From: Nitrospira sp. CR1.2 | Lineage (GTDB): Bacteria; Nitrospirota; Nitrospiria; Nitrospirales; Nitrospiraceae | Length of the DNA stretch: 59,928 nucleotides | Assembly (NCBI GenBank): GCA_014055495.1 | Contig: WIAG01000018.1 | Span: forward strand, 1 to 59,928 | Reading direction: 5' to 3' | Shown here: in pieces, positions 34,273-44,008 of the stretch | Layout of the letters: each line of letters opens with the position of its first letter | Numbering within the stretch: the stretch's first letter is position 1 | Translations under genes and position numbers: made by a program | The notes under the pieces: model-generated | The model's database searches: none | Seen by the model: only the letters and a program-made list of their open reading frames with translations | Told to the model about the DNA's origin: nothing

Positions 34273-36114
34273 ATGCTTCAGCTCGAATCCGTCCATAAAC
34301 AATATTCCACCAAGGTTTTGCTTGAAGGAGCCACCGCACACTTGCGTCCCGGCGCGCGCGTCGGGCTCGTGGGTCCAAACGGAGCCGGAAAAACCACGCT
34401 CTTCCGGATGATCCTCGGTGAGGAGTCTCCCGACAAGGGGAGCATTCGCAAGCGTCCTCGGCTGCGCATCGGCTATCTCCCGCAGGAGCTGGAAACCATC
34501 GTCGGGAAAACTGTGCTCGATGCCGTGCACCGGGACATGTACCCCGAACATGAGGCCGAGCGCATCCTTTCCGGCCTGGGGTTTACCGAAGCCGACTTTT
34601 CCCGGCCGCTCGAAAACCTCTCCGGCGGCTACCGCATGCGGGTCGCCCTAGCGCATCTGCTACTCTCAAACCCCGATGTACTCATGCTGGACGAGCCGAC
34701 GAACCACCTGGACAAACCAACCCAGCGTTGGTTCGAGCGGTTTCTGCTCGACTCGAACCTCACACTCCTGGTGATCAGCCACGACACGAAATTCCTCGAC
34801 GGCATCGCCACGCATATCTGGGAACTCCGTGATCGCACACTGCAGGAATACCGCGGGAACTACACGAAGTTTCAGGAGCTGCGCGCCGCCAGGGATGCGC
34901 AGATCGAAGCAGCCGCCAACCGCCAGAGTAAGGAAGTGGCCCGCGTCCAGAACTTCATCGATCGCTTCCGATACCAGGCGAATAAAGCCAAACAGGTGCA
35001 GTCGCGCATCAAGCAATTGGACAAGGTCAAGTTGATCGAGCGGCAACGCGATACCAAACGGGTGCGCTTTAAGTTTCCCCTGCCGGCAGCCAGTGGTCGA
35101 CACGTGCTGGAGCTGAAAGGTGTTGCCAAGAGTTACGGCGAAAAGATTATTTACCGGTCTCTGAATTTCACGGTGGAACGCGGGCAACGCATCGCGCTCG
35201 TGGGCGAGAACGGCGCCGGGAAAAGTACCCTCCTCAAGATGCTCGCGGGGGTGCTGCCGTTCGAAAAGGGATCGCGCCACGTCGGACACGGTGTGACCCT
35301 CCACTACTTCGCGCAGCATCAGGCGGAGTCTTTGAACCCGGACGACACGATTCTGAAATCCCTCGCCGAGGTCTCAGCCCAGGCGGAAACAAATTTTCTC
35401 CGCGGCATTGCCGGCGCCTTTTTATTTTCAGGCGATGACCAGAAGAAGCCCATCAAAGCCCTCAGCGGGGGCGAACGCAACCGCGTGGCTCTTGCCCGGA
35501 TGCTGGTGGAACCGGCCAATACTCTGTTGCTCGATGAGCCGACCAACCACCTCGACCCCGCCTCGGTCGATATGCTGACCGACGCTATGACGGATTTTCC
35601 CGGCACCATTATATTTATCTCGCATGATCCGACCTTCCTCGCCCGCGTCGCGACCCTCATCGTGGAAGTGGACGACGGCCAGGCCAAGAACTATCTCGGT
35701 GACTACGAATATTATCTGTGGAAGAAAGCGCAGGAATTCGAATCGATCAAGGAAAGCAGCGCGGAACTCGCCGCCACCCAGGCCGGCAAATCAGACGGCC
35801 CCACCAAGGCCATGGCCTCGCAGGTGCAACAAAAATCTCAGGGTGGGGAACGACGGGATCTCAGCAAAACGCAGGCGCGCCTCGAAAAACAGGTCTCGCG
35901 CGCGGAATCCGAGATCGCCACAATGGAATCAAAAGTGAAAGCGCGTGAACTGGAACTGGCCGACCCGGCCCTCTACCAGGAACATGGCCGATGGAGCGAA
36001 TTGCAGCGAGAGCAGGAAGCTTGGAAAAAGGAACTGGAGCGACTCACGGCGCGCTGGGAATCGTTGTCCGATGAATTGCAGGACGTGCGGGACAAATTGA
36101 CGGCAATCGGTTAA
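34273..36114 (+). CDS. ABC-F family ATPase (Uup/YheS-like)
   Basis: The 613-residue soluble protein has two ABC ATPase domains: Walker A GPNGAGKT near residue 35 with LSGGYRMRVALA and a DEPTNHLD box, then a second Walker A GENGAGKS near 315 with LSGGERNRVALA and DEPTNHLD. Between them is the linker rich in basic helices (the P-site-tRNA interaction motif region), and the C-terminus has a charged coiled coil (about 540-610) as in Uup. ABC-F proteins act on ribosomes, not in transport. It ends in a four-base convergent overlap with the PilZ gene. Confidence 0.93.
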   Translation: MLQLESVHKQYSTKVLLEGATAHLRPGARVGLVGPNGAGKTTLFRMILGEESPDKGSIRKRPRLRIGYLPQELETIVGKTVLDAVHRDMYPEHEAERILSGLGFTEADFSRPLENLSGGYRMRVALAHLLLSNPDVLMLDEPTNHLDKPTQRWFERFLLDSNLTLLVISHDTKFLDGIATHIWELRDRTLQEYRGNYTKFQELRAARDAQIEAAANRQSKEVARVQNFIDRFRYQANKAKQVQSRIKQLDKVKLIERQRDTKRVRFKFPLPAASGRHVLELKGVAKSYGEKIIYRSLNFTVERGQRIALVGENGAGKSTLLKMLAGVLPFEKGSRHVGHGVTLHYFAQHQAESLNPDDTILKSLAEVSAQAETNFLRGIAGAFLFSGDDQKKPIKALSGGERNRVALARMLVEPANTLLLDEPTNHLDPASVDMLTDAMTDFPGTIIFISHDPTFLARVATLIVEVDDGQAKNYLGDYEYYLWKKAQEFESIKESSAELAATQAGKSDGPTKAMASQVQQKSQGGERRDLSKTQARLEKQVSRAESEIATMESKVKARELELADPALYQEHGRWSELQREQEAWKKELERLTARWESLSDELQDVRDKLTAIG

Positions 36115-36494
36115 TCGGTCGACTTCAGGGTCTCTTCAAGATAATAGTACAACCAGCGGTTTTTCTCCTTCGTCACCAGATCGTCCCACACCACCCCGAG
36201 CAACGTGCCCTTCTCCCATGGCTTGGCCCAGGCCACGGTGGCGGTCAGTTTCTCCTGCTGCTCGACCAGCTCGGCATCCAGAAAGGCCAATGACACGGTA
36301 ATCTTCGCGCCGATCGGCAGGGTTTCTTTGGAATGCAATCCGGCGCCGATCTTATTCACGTTGTCCAGCACCGCCGTGAACCCCTTGGCACCGTTCTGGG
36401 GCGATACCAGGGCCGACCCCACCAGGGTCGCGCGGACATACTTTCGCCGTTCGGTGACACTCTCGGCTGAATGGGACTGACGCGGCATCGGCAC
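36111..36494 (-). CDS. PilZ-domain protein
   Basis: The 127-residue protein has the PilZ c-di-GMP-binding pattern: an ERRKYVRA motif (RxxxR) near residue 16 and VNKIGAGLHS (the D/NxSxxG counterpart) near residue 46, followed by beta strands. The second motif is degenerate (NKIGAG), so c-di-GMP binding is likely but not sure. It is a single-domain member, probably an adaptor. Confidence 0.8.
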   Translation of the reverse strand: MPMPRQSHSAESVTERRKYVRATLVGSALVSPQNGAKGFTAVLDNVNKIGAGLHSKETLPIGAKITVSLAFLDAELVEQQEKLTATVAWAKPWEKGTLLGVVWDDLVTKEKNRWLYYYLEETLKSTD

Positions 36495-36529
36495 CTCGGA
36501 GCCCAGTATAACCGGAACGAACGGTTTGT

Positions 36530-37855
36530 CTAGTCCCTTTCTTCATCAGCGGATGGCGTGCGGGGACGGTAATAGCACGCCCCTTTCAAGGGCTCGGGCA
36601 GATGACTCTGGTCGCTGCGGGCCGTCGGATCGTCATGCACGTATCGATACCCCTGAACATAGCCCATCTCCTTCATCAGCGAGGTCACGGCATTGCGAAG
36701 ATGCAACGGCACACCGAGGTTGCCATGCTGCCGGACATCACGACGCGCCTCCTGTAGCCCAATATAGGACGCATTATCTTTTTGGCGGGAGGCCAGGTAT
36801 GTTGTGCCATGCGCCAGATTGATCTGCGCTTCCGGAAGTCCTACGAATTCTACAGCCTGAGCCACGGCATTCGCGACGACCAACGCCTGGGGATCGGCAT
36901 TGCCGATATCCTCCGACGCGAAAATCACCATGCGACGGGCGATGAATCGAGGATTTTCTCCCCCTTCCAACATTCGCGCAAGCCAGTACAGCGCCCCGTC
37001 AGGATCTGAGTCGCGCAAGCTTTTAATGTAGGCCGACACGAGATTGTAGTGCTCCTCGCCCGACTTGTCGTATCGTAGTGATTGAGCCAGCAACGCGGTG
37101 TCCAGGAGCTGTTCGTCGATGGTTCTCGTCCCATCCCGACCTACCGGAGCCTGACGAGCTACGAATTCCAGCGTAGTCAACAAACTCCTGGCATCACCGT
37201 TGCCGAATGCGATCAGCCGTGTACGAGCCGCGGGCTGCACAGCGAGGCGAAGGGAGCCAAGGCCGCGCTCGGAATCGGCCACGGCGCGGTCGAGAATCGC
37301 ACCAAGCGCCTCTGCCGTCAGCGGCTGGAGAACGACCACAAGGGAGCGGGAGAGCAGCGGCGCGATCAGTTCGAAGGAGGGATTCTCGGTGGTCGCCCCG
37401 ATGAGGACGACCGTCCCCCGCTCAACGTGAGGCAAAAAGGCATCTTGCTGAGCTTTGTTGAATCGGTGGATTTCGTCCACGAACAACGTGGTCGCTCGCC
37501 CCACGGCTCGCCGCTGCTCCGCAGCTTTGATGATTTCTCGCAGCTCCGGAATGCCTCCGGTCACTGCTGAAAACGGCACGAACTCCGATTTCGTGTACTG
37601 TGCCACCAGCCCGGCCAAGGTGGTTTTCCCGCAACCCGGAGGTCCCCAGAAAATCACCGATGACAGTCGATCCTCCTCGATCGCGCGACGGAGCGGGCGG
37701 CCCAGACCCACCACCTCATCCTGCCCCACCAGATCATCGAAGCTCCGCGGACGCAGGCGTTCCGCCAACGGAACCCTACCGACAGCGGTTGCCTCTCGGG
37801 GGACCGCAAAGAGATCGCCTGTAGCATCGTGGGCCGGCATCATCACTCCCATCAA
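36530..37855 (-). CDS. rarA: Replication-associated recombination protein A
   Basis: The 441-residue AAA+ ATPase matches RarA/MgsA: LAERLRPRSFDDLVGQ at the start, Walker A GPPGCGKT near 72, Walker B LFVDEIHRFNKAQQD, ATTENPSFE sensor, and the C-terminal tetramer domain (HYNLVSAYIKSLRDSDPDGALYWLARML). It acts at stalled replication forks. The ATG may be any of the first Met residues. Divergent from the next hydrolase gene. Confidence 0.95.
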   Translation of the reverse strand: MMGVMMPAHDATGDLFAVPREATAVGRVPLAERLRPRSFDDLVGQDEVVGLGRPLRRAIEEDRLSSVIFWGPPGCGKTTLAGLVAQYTKSEFVPFSAVTGGIPELREIIKAAEQRRAVGRATTLFVDEIHRFNKAQQDAFLPHVERGTVVLIGATTENPSFELIAPLLSRSLVVVLQPLTAEALGAILDRAVADSERGLGSLRLAVQPAARTRLIAFGNGDARSLLTTLEFVARQAPVGRDGTRTIDEQLLDTALLAQSLRYDKSGEEHYNLVSAYIKSLRDSDPDGALYWLARMLEGGENPRFIARRMVIFASEDIGNADPQALVVANAVAQAVEFVGLPEAQINLAHGTTYLASRQKDNASYIGLQEARRDVRQHGNLGVPLHLRNAVTSLMKEMGYVQGYRYVHDDPTARSDQSHLPEPLKGACYYRPRTPSADEERD

Positions 37856-37985
37856 GACAACGACTCCATTCTATACGGCAGACCGGAATCACCGCAAACC
37901 GAGGCCCCGCAATGAATCGGCCCCTTGATTCTCTCACACGGTGATGCTACGAACGAGTGGCAGCATGGGCTCCAAGGAATTCCCG

Positions 37986-38792
37986 ATGTTTTTTGACATG
38001 CATGGCATCCGACTCGCCTACGACGACCAAGGCACGGGGATCCCGCTGGTCTTCCTTCACGCCTTCCCGTTAAATCGCTCCATGTGGGCGCCACAAGTGG
38101 CGACGCTCTCGCGGCAATTCAGGACCATTGCCATCGACCTGCGCGGCCACGGTGAATCGGATGCGCCGCTCTGGTCGTTCACGCTCGACCAGTACGCCGA
38201 TGACGTCTCGGCCCTCCTCGATCACCTAGCCATACCCCGGGCGATCTTGGTCGGACTCTCCATGGGTGGATATGTCAGCTTCGCCTTCTCCAAACGATAC
38301 AGTCATCGACTACAGGCGTTGGTCCTGGCCGATACACGCGCGCAGGCAGACAGCACAGAGGGACGAGCGGGGCGCTATCAGCTGGCACAAACGGCCTATA
38401 CACGGGGAACGACGGCAGTCGCGGACACGATGCTAACGAAACTGCTCGGGGCGACGTCGCTGCAGCGAAAACCGGAACTGGTTGAGTACATCCGCAAGAC
38501 GATCCACCAAGCGCCCGTGAGCGGCATTCTGGTGGACCTCATGGCTATGGCTGACCGGCCGAATTCCCTGACTCATCTCCGGACCATCACCTGCCCGACG
38601 CTGGTGGTGGTCGGCCAAGAAGACTTGACTACTCCCCTTGCCGACGCTGAGTTGATGGCGCGGGAAATCCCCGGGGCCCGGCTGGCCGTCATTCCAGCCG
38701 CCGGACACGTCAGTAATCGGGAACAGCCCGAGGTCTTTAACGATCTGCTGCGAGGGTTTGTCGAGGGACTACCGAAAACACCGGGTGCCTGA
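37986..38792 (+). CDS. Alpha/beta hydrolase
   Basis: The ATG at 37986 (CCAAGGA upstream) gives 268 residues; frames from 37941 add only a short unlikely extension. Catalytic signs: HAFPL oxyanion region, DLRGHGES, nucleophile Ser in GLSMGGY, acid in VVGQEDLTTP, and His in AAGHVSNREQP. It resembles carboxylesterase and 3-oxoadipate enol-lactonase-like hydrolases; the substrate is unknown. Confidence 0.88.
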   Translation: MFFDMHGIRLAYDDQGTGIPLVFLHAFPLNRSMWAPQVATLSRQFRTIAIDLRGHGESDAPLWSFTLDQYADDVSALLDHLAIPRAILVGLSMGGYVSFAFSKRYSHRLQALVLADTRAQADSTEGRAGRYQLAQTAYTRGTTAVADTMLTKLLGATSLQRKPELVEYIRKTIHQAPVSGILVDLMAMADRPNSLTHLRTITCPTLVVVGQEDLTTPLADAELMAREIPGARLAVIPAAGHVSNREQPEVFNDLLRGFVEGLPKTPGA

Positions 38793-38797
38793 ACCGA

Positions 38798-39433
38798 CTA
38801 GTTTCCGTCTCGCACGCTACTGCCGCGAATCAACGTCAGGAACTCTTCTCGCGTCTGCTGCTGAGTCCGAAACACGCCGAGCATGGAACTGCTGACCGCT
38901 ACCGTGTTCTGCTTCTCTACGCCTCGCATCATCATACAGAGGTGACGGGCCTCCATGACCACCGCCACGCCATGGGCATTCAACTTCTTCTTAAGCGTTT
39001 CGGCGATCTGCAGCGTCAACCGTTCCTGCACTTGCAGCCGCCGGCTAAACGCATCGACGACTCGTGGGATCTTGCTGAGACCCACGACTTTCTTGTTCGG
39101 CAGATATCCTACGTGGCATTTACCGAAGAACGGAAGCAGGTGATGCTCACACATGCTGAAGAAGTCGATATCCTTCACGATCACCATCTCATCGTACTCG
39201 ATAGGAAAGAGCGCCCCGTTGAGCAGGTGATCGATATCCTGGCGATAGCCCTGCGTCATAAAACGCATGGCCTTGGCGACTCGCTTCGGGGTATTCAGTA
39301 GCCCGTTGCGGTCGGGATCCTCTCCCAACTCCACAAGGAGTTTCGTCATCAGTCCTTCAATCGGATCCTGACCGGATGCCTCGCCAACCAGCTTCCTCCG
39401 TCTGGCGCGGGAGCCGGAAACCACTTTAGCCAT
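38798..39433 (-). CDS. folE: GTP cyclohydrolase I
   Basis: The 211-residue protein matches Fol[19 protein letters not shown] with zinc Cys and His, [23 protein letters not shown] and [11 protein letters not shown] with the second zinc Cys. It makes 7,8-dihydroneopterin triphosphate for folate and other pterins. The start overlaps the end of the PTPS gene by eight bases, so both enzymes are made together. Confidence 0.96.
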   Translation of the reverse strand: MAKVVSGSRARRRKLVGEASGQDPIEGLMTKLLVELGEDPDRNGLLNTPKRVAKAMRFMTQGYRQDIDHLLNGALFPIEYDEMVIVKDIDFFSMCEHHLLPFFGKCHVGYLPNKKVVGLSKIPRVVDAFSRRLQVQERLTLQIAETLKKKLNAHGVAVVMEARHLCMMMRGVEKQNTVAVSSSMLGVFRTQQQTREEFLTLIRGSSVRDGN

Positions 39434-39875
39434 GCCTCACTCCCTCTTCTGCCCGCGCCTGCGTTGCAGACCCGGAATATTCGAAGTAGTTGTCTCTCGT
39501 CTCGATCACTCCCACCTTGACGAGCCTCCCCGCCGGCATCTCGTTTACGAGCAAATTCCAGATGAGCAAGACCAGGTTCTCACCGGTTGTGGTTTGACTC
39601 ATAAACTCTGGATCCTGATTCAAATCCTGATGGTCGAAACGCTGCACCACAATTCGGTCGACCACGGTATCCAGCCTCGACACGTCCAACACCTGATGAC
39701 TGCGTGGATCAATCTCACCCTTCACGGAGACGAACACCACGTAGTTATGCCCATGTCCGTTGGGGTTGTTGCACTTGCCGAAAATAGTGCGGTTGTCTTC
39801 CACGGACAAGTGATCAGTGTGCAGACGATGGGCGGCGCAAAACCTATACCGACGTGTGACGGTCGCCTGTGGCAT
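39426..39875 (-). CDS. 6-pyruvoyl-tetrahydropterin synthase / QueD family
   Basis: The ATG at 39875 is preferred to a TTG at 39905. The 149-residue protein carries the family's zinc and catalytic residues: [21 protein letters not shown] with a Cys, TTGENL and an ETRDNYFEY end. It takes the product of FolE and forms pyruvoyl- or carboxy-tetrahydropterin; with folE beside it and no other que genes in view, either biopterin- or queuosine-type use is possible. Confidence 0.9.
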   Translation of the reverse strand: MPQATVTRRYRFCAAHRLHTDHLSVEDNRTIFGKCNNPNGHGHNYVVFVSVKGEIDPRSHQVLDVSRLDTVVDRIVVQRFDHQDLNQDPEFMSQTTTGENLVLLIWNLLVNEMPAGRLVKVGVIETRDNYFEYSGSATQARAEEGVRHG

Positions 39876-39910
39876 CCGAACAATACCCCCGACAGATTGA
39901 CACAACGAAC

Positions 39911-39954
39911 AAGCCGGGAGGGCTGCCCGTTAGGAAGGGAGCCACTCCCGGCTT
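39911..39954. other. Long perfect hairpin between erpA and the PTPS gene
   Basis: AAGCCGGGAG (39911-39920) pairs with CTCCCGGCTT (39945-39954), and the inner GGCTGCCC and GGGAGCC extend the stem to about 17 pairs around a small loop. There is no clear U-run on either side, so it may be a processing or stabilising hairpin rather than a terminator. Confidence 0.55.
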
Positions 39955-40000
39955 GATGGTTCACTCAACTCACAACATTCCGGCTCTGCCACCGGAAGTC

Positions 40001-40321
40001 TTACGCACTGAAGGAGCTGCCGCACCCGCAGGTGGTCTTCGCTTGCGGATTCTTGATGGAGAACCCAGATCCCTGCAAGCTATCGACATAGTCAACTTCC
40101 GCCCCCTGCAAGAGCGGCGCACTTTGGGAGTCCATGATGACCTTCACATCACCCTTTTCAATGACCGTGTCATCATCAGCCATTTTCGACTCGAACGCCA
40201 TTCCATACTGGTAGCCATGGCATCCTCCACCGCGAACGTAAATCCGCAGGCCGACGACGTCTTTCTCCTCGGTCATGAGTTCCTTTATTTTCTGTTCGGC
40301 CAATTGCGTAATCGTTACCAT
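40001..40321 (-). CDS. erpA: Iron-sulfur cluster insertion protein (IscA/ErpA family)
   Basis: The 106-residue A-type carrier has the three cluster Cys residues: one in GGGCHGYQYG and the CGC pair in KTTCGCGSSF. It hands Fe-S clusters to target proteins. Its place just downstream of the ferredoxin and NuoF genes suggests it serves their maturation. Confidence 0.92.
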   Translation of the reverse strand: MVTITQLAEQKIKELMTEEKDVVGLRIYVRGGGCHGYQYGMAFESKMADDDTVIEKGDVKVIMDSQSAPLLQGAEVDYVDSLQGSGFSIKNPQAKTTCGCGSSFSA

Positions 40322-40384
40322 CGTTGTTCCTCCTTCTGGTCTACGTGTTCGGCACGTTGTCTTACTTTACCATCTCGCGGGAAC

Positions 40385-40741
40385 TTACGGAAGCCCGCCC
40401 CCTCTTTTCTCAACCTGGCCCGACGACGAGGACGTCGTTTGTGCCCACTTGGTCTCGGGGACTCTCACCACAACATCACCCAGCACCCGCGCCTGACACC
40501 CAAGCCGGTGCCACGACTCAGAAAGGGCTTCGCGATCCAACAAATCCTGTTCGTCAAAATCGATCTCAGACAGATTGTCCCCGCCCGTCTGGACCTCGAC
40601 TCGACATGTCGTACACGACGCATTGCCGCCGCAATCATGATTCAGTTGGAAACCGAGCGCTTTGGCCGCCTCCAATAGGGTGAGGTTGGCGTCGACTTCC
40701 CCACTGCGTCCCTGGGGATGGAGAAAACTCACATGCGGCAT
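40385..40741 (-). CDS. 2Fe-2S ferredoxin
   Basis: The 118-residue protein has the plant/adrenodoxin-type cluster pattern: DCGGNASCTTC and a distal LGCQARV. The C-terminal 25 residues are a low-complexity tail (SSSSGQVEKRGGG) not usual in the family. It lies 12 bases after nuoF on the same strand and may be its electron partner. Confidence 0.9.
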   Translation of the reverse strand: MPHVSFLHPQGRSGEVDANLTLLEAAKALGFQLNHDCGGNASCTTCRVEVQTGGDNLSEIDFDEQDLLDREALSESWHRLGCQARVLGDVVVRVPETKWAQTTSSSSGQVEKRGGGLP

Positions 40742-40753
40742 GCCACGGCCTCT

Positions 40754-42055
40754 CTAGCTCTTCGCGCCAGCCCCGGTGTGTGCAGGCTGAAATGGACAGC
40801 GCTGCAGTCGAATGTGTTCTTCAAATTCATGCTGGAACAACCGGAGGCTGCTCTGCACCAACACCGCGGCGCCGGTGATGAGCGTACAATACCCTGTGCC
40901 CTTCACAAATCCGCAGAGTTGAAGGAGCGAATCCAGATCCTTCCTGCTGCCCTCACCCCGCTCGATCTTCTCCATCAGCGTCGCGAGGTTAATAGTCCCC
41001 ATTCGGCAAGGGGGACATTGCCCACAGCTCTCCCCCTTGAAGAAATTGGAGTACTTCAGGGTTGCGGCCACCATGCAGGTCGCATCATCAATCACAATAG
41101 TTCCAGCCGAACCGAGCCCGGTCCCAGCCTTCTTAAGTGAATCGAAATCCATCGGCAGGTCCAATTGGTCGGCCGTCACCATTGAGAACGCCGGTCCTCC
41201 GGGGAACACGGCCTTGATCTTCCGTCCATTCGGAACGCCCCCGCCGCACGTCTCGATCAGGTCCCGAATCGTGACGCCCATCGGCATTTCATACACGCCA
41301 GGCCGATTGACTGAACCGCTGAGCGAGAAGAGCATGGTGCCGGGACATTTCTCCGTCCCCACCTCCGTAAACCATGCGGCTCCATTTTTCAAAATCTGCG
41401 GGATATTGCACAAGGTTTCAACATTATTGACCAGCGTCGGCTTACCGTACAGGCCGAAATCCGTGGGATAAAATGGCGGCTTCTGCCGGGGCATCGCCGG
41501 ACGCCCTTGCATCGATTCAAGCATCGCCGTCTCTTCTCCCGCCACATAACTGCCGTGGCCGGAGAATACCTCCAGGTCCAAATCGACACCTGTGCCGAGA
41601 ATATTCTTTCCCAACAGACCGCGCTCACGCGCCTGAGCAATGGCTTTCCTCAGATTCGCTTCTTCTTCCTCGTATTCATGGTTCACGTAGATATACGAGG
41701 CCTTGGCATTGACCGTTCGCGAGGCGATCAGACAGCCCTCGATCAATTGATGCGGAATATGTTTCAGGAGATGACGGTCCTTGAAGGTCCCTGGCTCATG
41801 TTCACCGGCGTTGCAGACGAAATACCGCTCCTGCACCCGATGATTGAGCACCTTGTCCCACTTAATACCGGTTGGGAAGCCCGCGCCGCCCCGCCCGCGC
41901 AGACCAGCTTTCTTGATTTCTCCGACCACGTCAGCCGGCGTGAGGTCCTTCAGACACTTTCGCCATGCATCGTAGCCGCCGGTCTTGAGGTAGGGGTCGA
42001 TTTCCCAGGGCGCCCCATCAAGTTTCTGCAATACCCGTGGTTGAGGTAGGGTCAC
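40754..42055 (-). CDS. nuoF: NuoF-like NADH dehydrogenase subunit
   Basis: The 433-residue protein matches NuoF: GLRGRGGAGFPTGIKW (NADH loop), CNAGEHEPGTFKDR, YVAGEETAMLESMQG (FMN), and the 4Fe-4S Cys pattern ESCGQCPPCRMGT with a later GYC. No NuoE or NuoG is next to it; instead a 2Fe-2S ferredoxin and an A-type Fe-S carrier follow. It could be an orphan NAD(P)H:ferredoxin-type module or part of a dispersed complex I. Confidence 0.9.
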   Translation of the reverse strand: MTLPQPRVLQKLDGAPWEIDPYLKTGGYDAWRKCLKDLTPADVVGEIKKAGLRGRGGAGFPTGIKWDKVLNHRVQERYFVCNAGEHEPGTFKDRHLLKHIPHQLIEGCLIASRTVNAKASYIYVNHEYEEEEANLRKAIAQARERGLLGKNILGTGVDLDLEVFSGHGSYVAGEETAMLESMQGRPAMPRQKPPFYPTDFGLYGKPTLVNNVETLCNIPQILKNGAAWFTEVGTEKCPGTMLFSLSGSVNRPGVYEMPMGVTIRDLIETCGGGVPNGRKIKAVFPGGPAFSMVTADQLDLPMDFDSLKKAGTGLGSAGTIVIDDATCMVAATLKYSNFFKGESCGQCPPCRMGTINLATLMEKIERGEGSRKDLDSLLQLCGFVKGTGYCTLITGAAVLVQSSLRLFQHEFEEHIRLQRCPFQPAHTGAGAKS

Positions 42056-42253
42056 GTTGTTCCCTTTCAGGGGTCACACCCCCCAGATGAGCAGGTCGCT
42101 ACTATACGGCTGTGCTTCAAGAGCCGTCAAGCCACGTTCGCCCGATTAGGCCTCAATCTCAAGCAGTTAGGCCTGATGGACCTACCCCGACTCAGCCCAA
42201 AGACTCGCCGGCACCGGCGGGCAACTCCTGGAAAGAACGAAAGCAAGAAAAAG

Positions 42254-42287
42254 GGGACTGATCACCCTGTCGGATAACCAATCCCCT
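42254..42287 (-). terminator. Terminator of the urate-oxidase-N membrane gene
   Basis: On the minus strand GGGGATTGGT (42287-42278) pairs with ATCAGTCCCC (42263-42254), ten pairs with two G-U, and is followed by five or more U residues. It begins 20 bases past the stop codon of the gene at 42307. Confidence 0.8.
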
Positions 42288-42306
42288 ATATCCATCGAGC
42301 ACCTTG

Positions 42307-42894
42307 CTACTTCAAATGGCTCCCTGCGCCCATGAAGAACAGCATCGGAATCGATAACAGGAAGTTGATCCGCGAAGCATACAAGGCGGTTTTACCCCAC
42401 TGGGCCATCTCCGGCGGAGCCGGTGTGCCCTGTGCCGCTGCAGCCACCGCCGCAATCACTTTCTTCTGATTCGGCCAGATCACGCCATGCACATTTCCCA
42501 TCATGATGATGCCGAGCAACCCACCGATGCCCAGCGCAATGGCCCCGGTGCCCCCCTTCGCATACAGGTAGCCGTAGAGGACGATACCCGCCAGCACCGT
42601 CACCGTAGCCCCATGTCGGAACCAATTCAGCGCCGCAGGCATCAGCTTTGGAATGACGATGTTCTTCGTCGGTCCGTCCAAGCTCTTGAGAAAGCCCGCA
42701 TTGATCAGGTTGAAGAAATACAACAGTCCGATCCAGGTTATACCAGCCAAGAAATGAACCCAGCGAATGACCAGTCCAAACCAGTCGGCCTCGCCCGCGC
42801 CCACTCCCGCCATCCCCAGATAGACGACTATCAATCCGACAGCAAGCGCAAAGCCTGCGCCCAATGTCTGATACGGATCCTCGAGAAATTTCAT
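42307..42894 (-). CDS. Membrane protein of the urate oxidase N-terminal (PuuD-like) family
   Basis: The 195-residue protein has about five membrane helices and the family's RWVHFLAGITWIGLLYFFN segment with a conserved His, then FRHGA and NVHGVIWPNQKKVI. Family proteins can carry a cytochrome c domain and act as urate hydroxylases; this one lacks any c-type heme motif, so its role is unclear. Its own terminator follows. Confidence 0.85.
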   Translation of the reverse strand: MKFLEDPYQTLGAGFALAVGLIVVYLGMAGVGAGEADWFGLVIRWVHFLAGITWIGLLYFFNLINAGFLKSLDGPTKNIVIPKLMPAALNWFRHGATVTVLAGIVLYGYLYAKGGTGAIALGIGGLLGIIMMGNVHGVIWPNQKKVIAAVAAAAQGTPAPPEMAQWGKTALYASRINFLLSIPMLFFMGAGSHLK

Positions 42895-42996
42895 ACGCCC
42901 CCCAACTGTAACGGTTTACTGCCAACCACGTTCTCTACTGCAGGCTGCCGAGGCTTGTCAAGAAGAGGCACGCCTTGTTGCACCGAACCCTCTAGG

Positions 42997-43938
42997 CTAG
43001 GCCGTCATCAGCCGATCGACCACCCCACACAGCTCTCGCACCGCATCGGCGGAGGCCTGCAAGGCGATCCGTTCTTCGGTCGTCAGCTCATATTCGACGA
43101 TGGATTCCCCTCCGGCTCGGCCCAACCTCACCGGCACACCGACAATGACGTCTTTCAACCCATATTCCCCTTCGCACAACATCGCACAGGGGAGCACACG
43201 CTTCTGGTCGTGCATGATCGCCTCGACCATATCAACCGCCGCGGCCGACGGCGCATAAAATGCGCTACCGGTCTTGAGCAGGCCCACGATCTCCGCCCCG
43301 CCGTCCTGGGTACGCTTGATCAACGCCGCGAGCCGCTCCTGAGACAACCGGTCGGTGATGGGCTTGCCAGCCACCGTCGTTTGCCGCACCAACGGTACCA
43401 TCGTATCGCCGTGGCCGCCCAGCACCATGGCCTGCACATCCGTCCCGGGCACATCCAACTCCTCCGCGACGAATGACCGCAGTCGTGCCGTGTCCAGCAC
43501 CCCGGCCATCCCGAGCACCCGTGATTTCGACAGCCCGCTGACCTGGCGTGCCACATGCACCATGGCATCCAAAGGATTGGTGACCAGCAGCAAAATGATA
43601 TTCGGCGAACGCGACACCAACTCCTGCACGACCGATCTGACGATCTTGGCGTTCGTCGCCAGCAGTTCATCGCGGCTCATGCCGGGCTTGCGCGGAATCC
43701 CCGAGGTGATGACGGCGATGGACGACCCCTCGGTCTCCTCGTAATCGTTCGTCCCGACAACCCTGGTGCTGTAGCCGCAGACCGGGCCGGCCTGGGTAAT
43801 ATCCAAGGCCTTTCCCTGCGGAACCCCCGGAACAATGTCGACGAGCACGACATTGTACGCATCTTTCTCAGCCAACCGCTGCGCGACCGTTCCGCCGACA
43901 TTTCCCGCACCCACTACCGTAATCTTTGGTCGTCCCAT
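42997..43938 (-). CDS. mdh: Malate dehydrogenase (LDH-like type)
   Basis: The 313-residue enzyme has the NAD loop [12 protein letters not shown], the substrate Arg in [14 protein letters not shown], the [12 protein letters not shown] segment, LDTARLRSF and catalytic His in [11 protein letters not shown]. It converts malate and oxaloacetate, in the TCA cycle or its reductive form, which Nitrospira uses for carbon fixation. The second Met (43938) is taken as start. Confidence 0.95.
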   Translation of the reverse strand: MGRPKITVVGAGNVGGTVAQRLAEKDAYNVVLVDIVPGVPQGKALDITQAGPVCGYSTRVVGTNDYEETEGSSIAVITSGIPRKPGMSRDELLATNAKIVRSVVQELVSRSPNIILLLVTNPLDAMVHVARQVSGLSKSRVLGMAGVLDTARLRSFVAEELDVPGTDVQAMVLGGHGDTMVPLVRQTTVAGKPITDRLSQERLAALIKRTQDGGAEIVGLLKTGSAFYAPSAAAVDMVEAIMHDQKRVLPCAMLCEGEYGLKDVIVGVPVRLGRAGGESIVEYELTTEERIALQASADAVRELCGVVDRLMTA

Positions 43939-43948
43939 CATCCCACCT

Positions 43949-43976
43949 CGTGAAGCGTGAAACGTGAAGCGTCAGA
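43949..43976. repeat. Tandem 7-bp repeats CGTGAAG/CGTGAAA
   Basis: CGTGAAG, CGTGAAA and CGTGAAG are followed by a degenerate CGTCAGA, all in register, just upstream of mdh. Such short tandem arrays recur in intergenic DNA of some bacteria. No function is evident. Confidence 0.55.
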
Positions 43977-44008
43977 CGCAAAGTCTCCTTTGCACCCCCG
44001 TCGAGCCT

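Noticed and set aside
42487..43476. Plus-strand 329-residue frame across the urate-oxidase-N protein and malate dehydrogenase genes
   Set aside because: Antisense to two clearly recognised genes; no motif in the translation.
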